Made by a program: the position numbers and the translations under genes | DNA from: Eubacteriaceae bacterium UBA1433 | GTDB taxonomy: Bacteria; Bacillota; Clostridia; Eubacteriales; UBA1433 | Direction: 5' to 3' | Length of the DNA: 64,000 nt | Assembly: GCA_002329295.1 (NCBI GenBank) | Contig: DCTT01000018.1 | Span: 33,654-97,653, forward strand | Notes under the pieces: model-generated | Databases searched by the model: none | Told to the model about the DNA's origin: nothing | What the model saw: only the letters and a program-made list of their open reading frames with translations | In this document: positions 56,084-64,000 of the stretch, piece by piece | How positions within the stretch are numbered: the first letter of the stretch is position 1 | Layout: every line of letters begins with the position of its first letter

Positions 56084-58717
56084 ATGGGCGGAAAAGATTT
56101 ACACAATCGTATAAAAATCAACAAAAACAGTGATAAGGCATTTAGTTTCTATGCTTCAATGACGATAGAAAAGGTTTTGGAATACTTGTCAACGTCTGTT
56201 GAAGGGCTTCGTACGGAAACGGCTCTGCAAAGACAGAATGCGTTTGGCAAAAATGTGATTACTACAGGGAAAAAAGATACGGCTTTGCATCGAATCAGAA
56301 AAGCAATAATCAATCCGTTCAATGTAATTTTGTTGGTGATTGCCGCGATTACTTTTATCACGGATGTGGTGATTGCGCCGCAACCGGATTATTTGACGGT
56401 AGTGATTATTTTATTATTAGTGTTGCTTTCAGGTGTGGTGGCATTTGTACAAGACAGGCGTTCTGATATTGCAGTACGAAGCTTATCCAAAATGATTTCA
56501 AACAAGGCAGATGTTTGGCGTGACGGAAAATTGACAGAAATTGATATGGATGAAATAGTAGTGGGAGATGTGGTGTGGCTTTCGGCCGGAGATATGATTC
56601 CTGCAGATATTCGCTTTATTGCTTCTAAAGACACTTTTGTTGCGCAATCGGCGTTGACGGGAGAATCGAACCCTGTAGAAAAATTCAGCTATAAACAAGA
56701 ACAAGGGCACAGAGCGCTGACGGATTTGGAAAATATAGGTTTTATGGGCTCAAATATTGTTAGCGGCAGTGCGACAGGGGTCGTGTTGGCAACAGGGAAT
56801 GATACGTATTTCGGTTCAATGGCTGAATCGCTGTCAGGAAATAGAGCAAAGACGGGCTTTGAACGCGGCGTCGGTTCGGTGGGTCGATTGCTGGTACGTA
56901 TGATGCTGGTGATGGTGCCTGTGGTGTTTTTCATTAACTGGATGACAAAAGGACAACTAACCAGTGCATTTTTGTTTGCTGTCAGCATTGCAGTTGGGCT
57001 TACACCGGAGATGCTGCCTGTGATTTTGACATCCACTTTAGCCAAAGGGGCTGTGAGCATGTCGAAGCACAAAGTAATCGTGCGCACGCTGGGCGCCATA
57101 CAAGTATTCGGAGAAATGGACGTTCTTTGTACGGACAAAACAGGTACATTGACAGAAGATAAAATTGTATTAGAAAAATATATGGATGTGCATGGTGAAG
57201 ACGATGAACGTATATTGCGTCATGCTTATCTTAACAGTTATTTTCAAACCGGATTGAAAAATTTAATCGACCTGGCAATCATCAATCGTGCAGCAAATAA
57301 AAAACTGGACAGCTTATTGCAAAATTATGAGCGTGTAGATGAGATTCCCTTTGATTTTTCACGACGCAGGATGAGTGTGGTATTGCGGGATAAAACAGGA
57401 AAAAGGCAGTTGATTACCAAAGGAGCAGTGGAAGAAATGATTGCCATTTCTTCTTTTGTAGAACTTCATGGACAGGTGGTAGCGATGGACGAAAAGGCAC
57501 GTCGTACTGCTTTATCTGTTTATCAAAAACACAACAAAGAGGGGTTGCGTATGATTGCTGTAGCGCAAAAAAACGAGGTGCCTGACAGCGATGTTTTTGG
57601 CGTTGCGGATGAATCAAATATGGTGCTGATCGGGTTTGTCGGATTTTTGGATCCGCCCAAGGAGAGTGCGAAAGCCGCGATAGATGCCTTGGTGGAGCAT
57701 GGGGTACGCACGGTAGTACTCACGGGTGACAGCGAGGGGGTCGCCGTCAAAGTTTGCGGCAAAGTGGGGGTGGATACTTCTGAGGTGCTTACGGGCAGCG
57801 ATGTAGAAGAGATGGATGATAAAGCGTTGCTTGAGGCAGTAAAAACCTGTGACTTGTTTGCCAAACTGTCACCGCGTCAAAAAGAAAGAGTGGTGTCAGC
57901 GTTTCAAGATGCAGGACACACCGTAGGGTATATGGGGGACGGAATTAACGATGCGCTTGCCTTGCGCCAGGCAGATGTGGGTATATCTGTAGACAGTGCT
58001 GTGGACATTGCAAAGGAGACGGCTGATATTGTCTTATTAAAAAAGGACTTGATGGTGTTGGAAGAAGGCGTTATAGAAGGCCGCCGCACCTTTGGAAACA
58101 TCATCAAATATATTAAAATGGCGGCAAGCGGAAATTTCGGAAATATGATTTCTGTGATTGCAGCCAGTATTTTTCTGCCGTTTTTGCCCATGTTGCCTGT
58201 GCAGATACTCACTCAAAACTTGTTATGCGATTTTGCGCAAATGGGAATGCCTTTTGATTATGTGGACGAAGAATATGTAAAAAAACCACGCAGATGGGAC
58301 ACAAAGTCCATTCGTTCTTATATGGCCTATATGGGACCCGTGAGTTCTGTGTTTGATATTTTTTGTTTTGGCGTGATGTGGTGGATTTTCGGAGCGAACA
58401 CATTGGCGAGCGCATCGTTGTTTCAGAGCGGGTGGTTTGTGTTTGGCACCGTTTCACAGGTACTGGTTATCCATATGATTCGAACGGCAAAAGTACCGTT
58501 TTTGCAAAGCAGGTCTTCGGTGCCGTTGTTGATTTCTACTGCCTTAGTGGCAATGGTTGCCCTTATTATCGGATTCAGCAAATTGGCAATCGGGTTGGAT
58601 ATGGCGGCCTTGCCGCCAGCTTTTTTACCTTGGTTGGCATTGATCTTGACAGGGTATTTTGTTTGCGCTCAATTGATCAAAAAGCACTATATCAAGCGAT
58701 ATGGGGAGTGGTTGTAG
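56084..58717 (+). CDS. mgtA: Magnesium-translocating P-type ATPase (MgtA/MgtB type)
   Basis: An 877-residue P3-type ATPase that imports Mg2+. Cytoplasmic motifs: ALTGESNPVEKF in the actuator domain (TGES), the phosphorylated Asp in LCTDKTGTLTEDK, the FDFSRRRMSVV nucleotide segment, and the hinge MGDGINDALALRQADVGISVDSAVDIAKE. About ten membrane helices flank these, with GLTPEMLPVIL before the phosphorylation site. The start is ATG 56084 behind ACAGGAG; the frame is open further upstream through the terminator, which I exclude. Family length is about 900. The structured leader suggests Mg2+-responsive control. Confidence 0.93.
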   Translation: MGGKDLHNRIKINKNSDKAFSFYASMTIEKVLEYLSTSVEGLRTETALQRQNAFGKNVITTGKKDTALHRIRKAIINPFNVILLVIAAITFITDVVIAPQPDYLTVVIILLLVLLSGVVAFVQDRRSDIAVRSLSKMISNKADVWRDGKLTEIDMDEIVVGDVVWLSAGDMIPADIRFIASKDTFVAQSALTGESNPVEKFSYKQEQGHRALTDLENIGFMGSNIVSGSATGVVLATGNDTYFGSMAESLSGNRAKTGFERGVGSVGRLLVRMMLVMVPVVFFINWMTKGQLTSAFLFAVSIAVGLTPEMLPVILTSTLAKGAVSMSKHKVIVRTLGAIQVFGEMDVLCTDKTGTLTEDKIVLEKYMDVHGEDDERILRHAYLNSYFQTGLKNLIDLAIINRAANKKLDSLLQNYERVDEIPFDFSRRRMSVVLRDKTGKRQLITKGAVEEMIAISSFVELHGQVVAMDEKARRTALSVYQKHNKEGLRMIAVAQKNEVPDSDVFGVADESNMVLIGFVGFLDPPKESAKAAIDALVEHGVRTVVLTGDSEGVAVKVCGKVGVDTSEVLTGSDVEEMDDKALLEAVKTCDLFAKLSPRQKERVVSAFQDAGHTVGYMGDGINDALALRQADVGISVDSAVDIAKETADIVLLKKDLMVLEEGVIEGRRTFGNIIKYIKMAASGNFGNMISVIAASIFLPFLPMLPVQILTQNLLCDFAQMGMPFDYVDEEYVKKPRRWDTKSIRSYMAYMGPVSSVFDIFCFGVMWWIFGANTLASASLFQSGWFVFGTVSQVLVIHMIRTAKVPFLQSRSSVPLLISTALVAMVALIIGFSKLAIGLDMAALPPAFLPWLALILTGYFVCAQLIKKHYIKRYGEWL

Positions 58718-58751
58718 AAGGAAATTATTTCTCAGAACAGAAAATAAAAAA

Positions 58752-58786
58752 GAAAACAGCACCTGCAAAATCAAAGTGTTGTTTTC
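58752..58786 (+). terminator. Candidate hairpin after mgtA
   Basis: GAAAACAGCAC (58752-58762) pairs with GTGTTGTTTTC (58776-58786), with one G-U pair and a 13-base loop. There is no following T run, so termination is uncertain. Confidence 0.4.
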
Positions 58787-59174
58787 AAAAAAGTTAAAAG
58801 AATTTATTTTGTTGAAAGTTGTTTTGAAAAATGATTTTATGCATTAGATAATTTTGTAATAGAAGGAAACAAAATTTTGCAATGAAATAATTTGTTGTTT
58901 TTGTGAGATTATTTGGATCGGGAGCGAATCAAAGCGCAGCTGTAAAAACTCGGCAGCAAGCAGGTGAAAGTCATAAAGTTTTCAATTTGCAGAAAAAAGG
59001 AGGTGCGATATAACAAAATATTAGAATGCATCAAAAGGAATGCTTTATGGTTACATAGAGGGGGGACACAGCATACAAAAAAACTCAGGCAAGGAGCAAA
59101 TAAAAGGAAACATCATGTCGGGTGTTTTTATACATTTTTCCGCAATGAGTAAGCGCTGAAAGCGAAGAAAGCAG
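58787..59174. other. Gene-poor AT-rich spacer
   Basis: About 390 bases between mgtA and the convergent LRR gene. A perfect AAGGAGGTG ribosome-like site at 58997-59005 is not followed by a normal start at the right distance, and the short open frame around it looks random. It may be the remnant of a small gene. Confidence 0.4.
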
Positions 59175-60950
59175 TTATAACTCGTATTTTCGTTTCAGTG
59201 TAGGAAAGTGTTCGGATTTATAATCCAAAAGAAAACTGACAAAGTCCACTTTGCGGTTTTTATTAGCGAGTTCAATTAAATCCTGGATGTTTTCTGCTGC
59301 AATAATCGGAGACAGGCGCAGCAAGTCTTTAAGTGTTGAAACATGGTGTTGCAAGATAGTATCATGTAAAATCTGTGATATGTTTTCGGTAAGAAACTGT
59401 TGATAGTTTTCTCTTGCCGGTGCAGAAAATGAATCCTGCGCTGCGAGACGGCTGAGAAAAAGTGCGGTTTTCGCTTTTTTGTCGATGACAAATTCAAACA
59501 TATCATCAATAAAGCGAAAGTCAACGCGGTATTGTTCGTCACGGAGTTGAAAAGCGTGAAAATAGCTTTGAAAGTATTCGTGTGAAGAGAACATTTCTTT
59601 AGGAATGGCGACAAAAGAAGTTTCTTGCTGCTCTTCATCGTAAAATACAACAGAGAAGACGGTCTTGACCTCTTCGGTCAGGTCGGAAAGTTGCAAAGTT
59701 TTTTGTGCGCCGCGGCGCAAGTAAACTTTTTCGAGGGCGTTGCATTCCGAAAACAACCCGCCGCCGACGGTTTTGATGCCGTGAGACAGGCTGACATTTT
59801 TTAATTGACTGCATTCATAAAAGGCGCCGTACCCAATGGTGTTTACGTGGTCGGGAAGAAAAATTTCTTCCAGGGAAGAACACCCGCTAAAGGCCCAGTG
59901 CCCGATCGAAAAGAGTTGCGATGACAGTGAAATCTTGGTAAGGGAGCTGCAGGCATAAAAGGCTTCGTCTCCGATAGAGCTGACCCCGGAAGGAATGTGA
60001 ATTTCGGCAAGCTTGCCGCAATATTTAAACATGGAGTCTCCGATGGTTTTGATGCCGGGAGGCAGATAAACTTTTTTCAAATTAATACAATCCGAAAACA
60101 GACCGTTGCCCAACAGGTGCATGTCTTTGGGAAGAGATATCTGGCTCAAACGATGGCACGCTGCGAAGGCTCTGTCTTCAATGCGATGCACGCCGGAAGG
60201 GATGTGGATATTGACCAAGTTGGTGCAGCCGTTAAAGGCACGCGTCTTAATGATATGCACTGTGGAGGGAATCTCGACTCTGGTGAGGCGGATACACATT
60301 TCAAAGAGCCTTTCGTCAATGATGTCAATATTGGGAAGTTTGATTTTGTGCAGATTGCGACAAAGCGAAAAGGCTTTGGGGCCAATATAGGAAACCGTAT
60401 CGGGAAACGTAAATTCCATAAGGCTGCTGCAACCGAAGAAAGCTTCTTCTTCGATAAGTTGCAGGTAGCGGGGCAGTATGAGGGTAAAGAGTTTAATGCA
60501 ATTTTTAAAAAGCCCTGCACTGATGGTTTCGAGATAAGTGGGGAGGTACATATCCGCCAATTTATCACAATGGGCAAAGGCTTCTTTGCCAATGGCGGTG
60601 ATGCTTTCGGGTAACGTAACACTAACCAAAAATTGGCAATAAGAAAATGCACCCTGCCCGATGGAGACAAGGCTGTTGGGTAAAGAGATATTTCTGAGGC
60701 GAGTGCAGCCGCGAAAGGCATAATCATCGATAGAGACAACACCATGTTCCACGATTAAATGGGTCAGATATGTGCAGTCTTCAAAAGCATGCTCGCCGAC
60801 AGCGACCACAGGCTTGTTATCAATGAAAGAAGGAATCGTAAGCACGGGGGCATTGTCTGTTTCTGTCTGGGAAGAGACATCCGTATATCCCGTTATTACA
60901 ACTCCCTTTCGTTCCTGACTGTATTTGTAATTTAAATGAAAATCAGTCAT
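59175..60950 (-). CDS. BspA-type leucine-rich-repeat protein
   Basis: A 591-residue protein. Residues about 50-420 are some 15 LRR_5 (BspA-like) repeats of about 23 residues, with the pattern L-x-x-I-x-L-P-x-x-(V/L)-x-x-I-G-x-x-A-F-x-x-C, for example SLPNSLVSIGQGAFSYCQFL. There is no signal peptide, so unlike surface BspA proteins it appears cytoplasmic. The C-terminal about 170 residues are not LRR; they are helical and contain DMFEFVIDKKAKTALFLSRL and an end with ankyrin-like spacing. It lies 25 bases after the MoxR-type ATPase gene in the same operon. I infer a recognition or scaffold role; the target is unknown. Confidence 0.85.
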   Translation of the reverse strand: MTDFHLNYKYSQERKGVVITGYTDVSSQTETDNAPVLTIPSFIDNKPVVAVGEHAFEDCTYLTHLIVEHGVVSIDDYAFRGCTRLRNISLPNSLVSIGQGAFSYCQFLVSVTLPESITAIGKEAFAHCDKLADMYLPTYLETISAGLFKNCIKLFTLILPRYLQLIEEEAFFGCSSLMEFTFPDTVSYIGPKAFSLCRNLHKIKLPNIDIIDERLFEMCIRLTRVEIPSTVHIIKTRAFNGCTNLVNIHIPSGVHRIEDRAFAACHRLSQISLPKDMHLLGNGLFSDCINLKKVYLPPGIKTIGDSMFKYCGKLAEIHIPSGVSSIGDEAFYACSSLTKISLSSQLFSIGHWAFSGCSSLEEIFLPDHVNTIGYGAFYECSQLKNVSLSHGIKTVGGGLFSECNALEKVYLRRGAQKTLQLSDLTEEVKTVFSVVFYDEEQQETSFVAIPKEMFSSHEYFQSYFHAFQLRDEQYRVDFRFIDDMFEFVIDKKAKTALFLSRLAAQDSFSAPARENYQQFLTENISQILHDTILQHHVSTLKDLLRLSPIIAAENIQDLIELANKNRKVDFVSFLLDYKSEHFPTLKRKYEL

Positions 60951-60975
60951 TCCATGCCCCGTTTCGTAGTCTGTA

Positions 60976-62499
60976 TTATAATTCTGCCATCATTTCATCC
61001 AATTTTTTCATATCGGTAAGCAGTGCGGCTTCTTTTTGGTCAAAGAGCAATTCTTTGTTGTATTGCGTGTAGTATTGGTTGGGGTGTTCTGCTAAGAATC
61101 GAACGCAATGATAGTTGTAGGTCAGCTCGGTTACAAAGATAATCATTTCCTGACCCAGGCCGAAAATGGCGGAGATAAAATTAAAAGCATTATCTAATGA
61201 GTGGTTAATATCCTTTGCCGTCTGTTCGTCTTCTTCTACACGTGCGGCAAAGGCGGATTTAATTTCTTCAAAAGCTTTTTCTGCATCATCGCCCGCCTTG
61301 ACATTGGCGCTTTCGATAAAAGAACGCAGCAAGAACAGAGCAAGTTTGTAATTATCGATTTCTTTTTTGTCTATTTTTTTGCCTTCGATATTTTCTTGCA
61401 GTAAATCTTCTGCCTGTTGCAAATAGTCTCTTGCTTTTTCATAGCGAAAAGCATCGGAGGTATAAATTTTTTTCAATTCTTTTAAGTAGGTAAAGAGGAT
61501 TTGCGTAGTGTGTTCGGAGCGTGTGGCGCCATACATCAGTGAGGCGATTTTTTCGAGCAAAATACTCAAAAAACTCAGCCGTTCGTCAAAGGGTGCATTG
61601 ACAATCTTATCGCGATCTTTTTGGTTAATCGTGCCTGCCAAAATATCGTCAATATGATAATCTTTTTTATATTTATTGTAAAGGTCGTAATAATTGGCGA
61701 AATGGGTTGCCACGTCTTTATGTTGGATATATTGCAGAATCAGTGATTTGGTTACGGGAATATCGGATTCTTCATATAAATTAATGACTTGTGATAAATC
61801 GTCCCAACCACGAGCCGTAACAATTTCTTTGCCGTCTACAGTGTTTTCCACCTTATAAAAGTTATTTTCATTAATATCCAAATAGCTGATAATGGCGTTA
61901 TGCACGCGATATTCGTAAGCATATTTTTTCCAAACTTTATAGTTGGCTTCTACATGAATCATTTTGATGCGGTCTAAGGTAACGGTATCAAATTCTTTTA
62001 CTGATTTGTTATATTCAGGCGGGTTGCCTGCCGCTACCACCACCCAGCCTTCCGGCACTTTGTGCTGACCAAATTGCTTGAGCTGCAAAAATTGCAACAT
62101 GGTGGGCGCCAGTGTTTCCGAGGCACAGTTGATTTCATCAATAAAAAGGATCCCTTCCTTTTTACCGGTCTGTTCCATGGTTTCATAAACGGAAGCAATA
62201 ATTTCACTCATGGTGTATTCGGTGATCTTGTAGCAGGTGTCTCCATAGATGCGGTCGTTGATGAACGGCAGACCTATGGCGCTTTGCCGGGTATGATGTG
62301 TGATGGAATAAGACACCAAGGCAACGCCTGTTTCTTCGGCGATTTGCGACATAATTGCTGTTTTGCCAAGACCGGGAGCGCCGATGAGCAACACGGGACG
62401 CTGTTTGACACGGCTGATGGCATATTCACCGAATTCATTTTTTTTCAGATAGATTTTCAGGGTGTTTTTGATTTCTTGTTTTGCATCATAAATGTTCAT
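60976..62499 (-). CDS. MoxR-type AAA+ ATPase
   Basis: A 507-residue AAA+ protein. Walker A is LIGAPGLGKTAI (residues 40-47), Walker B ILFIDEIN (near 118), and the sensor segment VVAAGNPPEYN follows; this arrangement is that of the MoxR branch. The C-terminal 250 residues are helical and charged (KEIDNYKLALFLLRSFIESAN), with no recognised domain. MoxR proteins act as chaperones that load metals or remodel partners, typically together with vWA proteins, and the vWA gene lies 17 bases upstream. The ribosome site is AAAAAGGAAT on the reverse strand. Confidence 0.9.
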   Translation of the reverse strand: MNIYDAKQEIKNTLKIYLKKNEFGEYAISRVKQRPVLLIGAPGLGKTAIMSQIAEETGVALVSYSITHHTRQSAIGLPFINDRIYGDTCYKITEYTMSEIIASVYETMEQTGKKEGILFIDEINCASETLAPTMLQFLQLKQFGQHKVPEGWVVVAAGNPPEYNKSVKEFDTVTLDRIKMIHVEANYKVWKKYAYEYRVHNAIISYLDINENNFYKVENTVDGKEIVTARGWDDLSQVINLYEESDIPVTKSLILQYIQHKDVATHFANYYDLYNKYKKDYHIDDILAGTINQKDRDKIVNAPFDERLSFLSILLEKIASLMYGATRSEHTTQILFTYLKELKKIYTSDAFRYEKARDYLQQAEDLLQENIEGKKIDKKEIDNYKLALFLLRSFIESANVKAGDDAEKAFEEIKSAFAARVEEDEQTAKDINHSLDNAFNFISAIFGLGQEMIIFVTELTYNYHCVRFLAEHPNQYYTQYNKELLFDQKEAALLTDMKKLDEMMAEL

Positions 62500-62516
62500 A
62501 ATGTATTCCTTTTTTA

Positions 62517-63998
62517 TTAAAATGATAAGATTTCTTCCTGAGACAATATGATTTTAATGGCCCAGGGAGGAACCGCTATATTTTTTCCGTCTTCGCTGAC
62601 AAAAACAAAGGCGGTATCATATTTCGCCGCGGGCACTTCGGGAAAGACACCGTAGCCGTCCGTGAAATAAATCAATCCGCGCAAATTGTGAAATTCTTGA
62701 GCGGCAATCAGTTCATCGACGTAACGAAATACAGGCCGAAAGTCTGTACCGCCGTTGCCAAAGGCTGAGAACTCTTCCAACAGTTCTTCCATTTCTTGTG
62801 CGTTAGTGACTTTGTCGTCTTTTTTAATATCTGCATCACACTGAATGATATGAATGTTCACTTTAGATGAAAAAACATCCGTGGAAGAGAGGATAGAATA
62901 GGTGTATTCTAAAAATTTCTGAATAAGTCCGGTGGAGCAGCTGCCTGAAGTGTCAATGGCAACCACAAATTCTCTGATTTTTTCACTTTCGCGATATTCC
63001 AGCGGTTCGATAAGAGGCATTTTTTTATATAAATTCAGACCGAAAGTATAATAGATATAGTCAAATTCTTCCGGGTTGAGAATATTTTCTTCTTGCAGGG
63101 AGGCGAATTTTCGTAAAAACTGACGATAGTCATATTTTTTGCGGTTGGCAAGTTCGATATTTTGCATAAGTTCGCGAGTCTCTTCGCCGATTTCACGCGA
63201 AAAAGACTCAATTTCCAACTCCATTTTCTCGCTGATTTCTTGCCATTCTTTTTCAAGTTCTTCGCGTTCGCTTTGGCTTAAAAACTCCTCAATCATCTGT
63301 TCGTCAGGCGCTTGTTGAGGTAGTTCTTCTTCATCTTCTTCGTCCCTGAATTCATAATGCATTTCCGGCTCTTGGGGATTTAAAATATTTTCTCCGTCAT
63401 CCTCTTCATCGCTTAGGTTGTCGTCTTCGTTAGCGGCATCCGTCTTTTTTTGTTCTTCGCCGGGGCTTTTGCTGATACGGTGCCATATTTTGTGTTCATC
63501 TAATTTGAACAAGTGAGCATCATCCATAATTTCTGCCAAAATCGCAGGGTTTTCGATGAGAAAATAATAAATTGATTGAGCATTTTTATATTTTAAATTT
63601 GAAAAAATATTATAAATCGATTGCTTTTTGGGTAGTTCTTTGTTGTAATCGATGGACTTGGTTTCCATGTCATCTAAAATGTATTCAATAGCAATATCAG
63701 ATGCCAAATCCCATACTTCCGGGCGTTTATGTACACAGTTAAAAGGGTGTCGAAAAATACAATGCAACAAAATGTGCAATTGTGTACGATTGCAAAGTGC
63801 ACGACTGGTTTTGTATTGATTGATGAGAAATTCGGGGTGAAACATGATCATTTTTCCGTTGGTTTGAATGCTTTCCACACTAAAATCCGGCATAAAGCGC
63901 AGCTTGCTCATGGCATAATCCAAAAACCGCATCGAAACGCTCAATTCGTTGCGCGATGATTGAAAAATTTTGTTGGAAATATTTTGCTGTAAAGACTG
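62517..63998 (-). CDS. vWA-like protein, MoxR-associated (DUF2201 type), 5' end outside window
   Basis: The partner of the MoxR ATPase. The N-terminal part (NELSVSMRFLDYAMSKLRF, LLHCIFRHPFNC) is the putative metallopeptidase-like domain of DUF2201 proteins. An acidic, low-complexity linker (EDDNLSDEEDDGEN and on) separates it from the C-terminal vWA domain with MIDAS start VVAIDTSGSCSTG and TDGYG. A TTG at 63944 could be read as a start, but the frame stays open to the window edge and QSSRNELSVSMRFL continues the family pattern, so the gene is 5'-partial and at least 493 residues long. It should be the first of the three genes seen. Confidence 0.87.
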   Translation of the reverse strand, partial: QSLQQNISNKIFQSSRNELSVSMRFLDYAMSKLRFMPDFSVESIQTNGKMIMFHPEFLINQYKTSRALCNRTQLHILLHCIFRHPFNCVHKRPEVWDLASDIAIEYILDDMETKSIDYNKELPKKQSIYNIFSNLKYKNAQSIYYFLIENPAILAEIMDDAHLFKLDEHKIWHRISKSPGEEQKKTDAANEDDNLSDEEDDGENILNPQEPEMHYEFRDEEDEEELPQQAPDEQMIEEFLSQSEREELEKEWQEISEKMELEIESFSREIGEETRELMQNIELANRKKYDYRQFLRKFASLQEENILNPEEFDYIYYTFGLNLYKKMPLIEPLEYRESEKIREFVVAIDTSGSCSTGLIQKFLEYTYSILSSTDVFSSKVNIHIIQCDADIKKDDKVTNAQEMEELLEEFSAFGNGGTDFRPVFRYVDELIAAQEFHNLRGLIYFTDGYGVFPEVPAAKYDTAFVFVSEDGKNIAVPPWAIKIILSQEEILSF

Positions 63999-64000
63999 TA

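Noticed and set aside
58964..59152. A 62-codon forward frame containing a strong ribosome-like site
   Set aside because: The ribosome-like site is inside the frame instead of ahead of it, and the residues look random.

Overview
This window comes from a low-GC, anaerobic member of the Bacillota, most likely class Clostridia. The signs are AT-rich sequence with strong AGGAGG-type ribosome sites and frequent TTG/GTG starts, sigma-A promoters with 16-18 base spacers, rubredoxin and 2[4Fe-4S] ferredoxin genes, the NAD-linked PyrK/PyrD (class 1B) dihydroorotate dehydrogenase, and several Bacillus/Clostridium gene neighbourhoods (yaaO-tmk-darA-holB-ricT-trmN6, dnaX-ebfC-recR, ydjG/ydjH/ydjI relatives). 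I cannot name the species.

Layout, left to right. 1-5.2 kb: the tail of an unknown gene, RNase HI, a D-2-hydroxyacid dehydrogenase, and an iron-uptake unit (divergent DtxR/MntR-type regulator, two FeoA proteins, FeoB, and a Cys-rich FeoB partner) with three copies of one palindromic operator motif. 5.5-12.5 kb: an orphan BMP-type lipoprotein, then all lower glycolysis in order (gap, pgk, tpiA, gpmI, eno). 12.6-22.3 kb: a tandem pair of D-2-hydroxyacid dehydrogenases, an acetate/4-hydroxybutyrate-type CoA-transferase, small proteins, serC-serA, a glutamate-synthase-like flavoprotein and a divergent FAH-family protein. 22.3-35.3 kb: a complete UMP biosynthesis operon (pyrB-pyrI-pyrC-pyrF-pyrK-pyrD-pyrE-carA-carB) behind a candidate attenuator, continuing into an M20 dipeptidase, asnS and rubredoxin; trxA faces it. 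35.8-47.2 kb: housekeeping replication and repair genes (yaaO-like decarboxylase, tmk, darA, holB, ricT, ferredoxin, trmN6, dnaX, ebfC, recR, polA, coaE) and a tRNA-Leu(GAG).

47.2-64 kb is more accessory: a decayed lipoprotein pseudogene; a zinc-ribbon and membrane cluster resembling Bacillus ydjI/ydjG/ydjH but without the PspA-type gene; a TetR regulator with a DUF4386-type membrane protein and a 42-base perfect palindrome; an MgtA-type Mg2+ ATPase behind a long structured leader; and a reverse-strand operon of a vWA protein (5' end outside the window), a MoxR-type AAA+ ATPase and a large leucine-rich-repeat protein.

The most unusual signals are the mgtA leader (promoter, leader ORF, long-range helix, terminator), the vWA-MoxR-LRR operon, the zinc-ribbon/SPFH cluster, the tandem operators in the feo promoter, and the patchy near-identity of the two tandem dehydrogenases. 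I see no CRISPR array, insertion sequence, prophage or rRNA gene.
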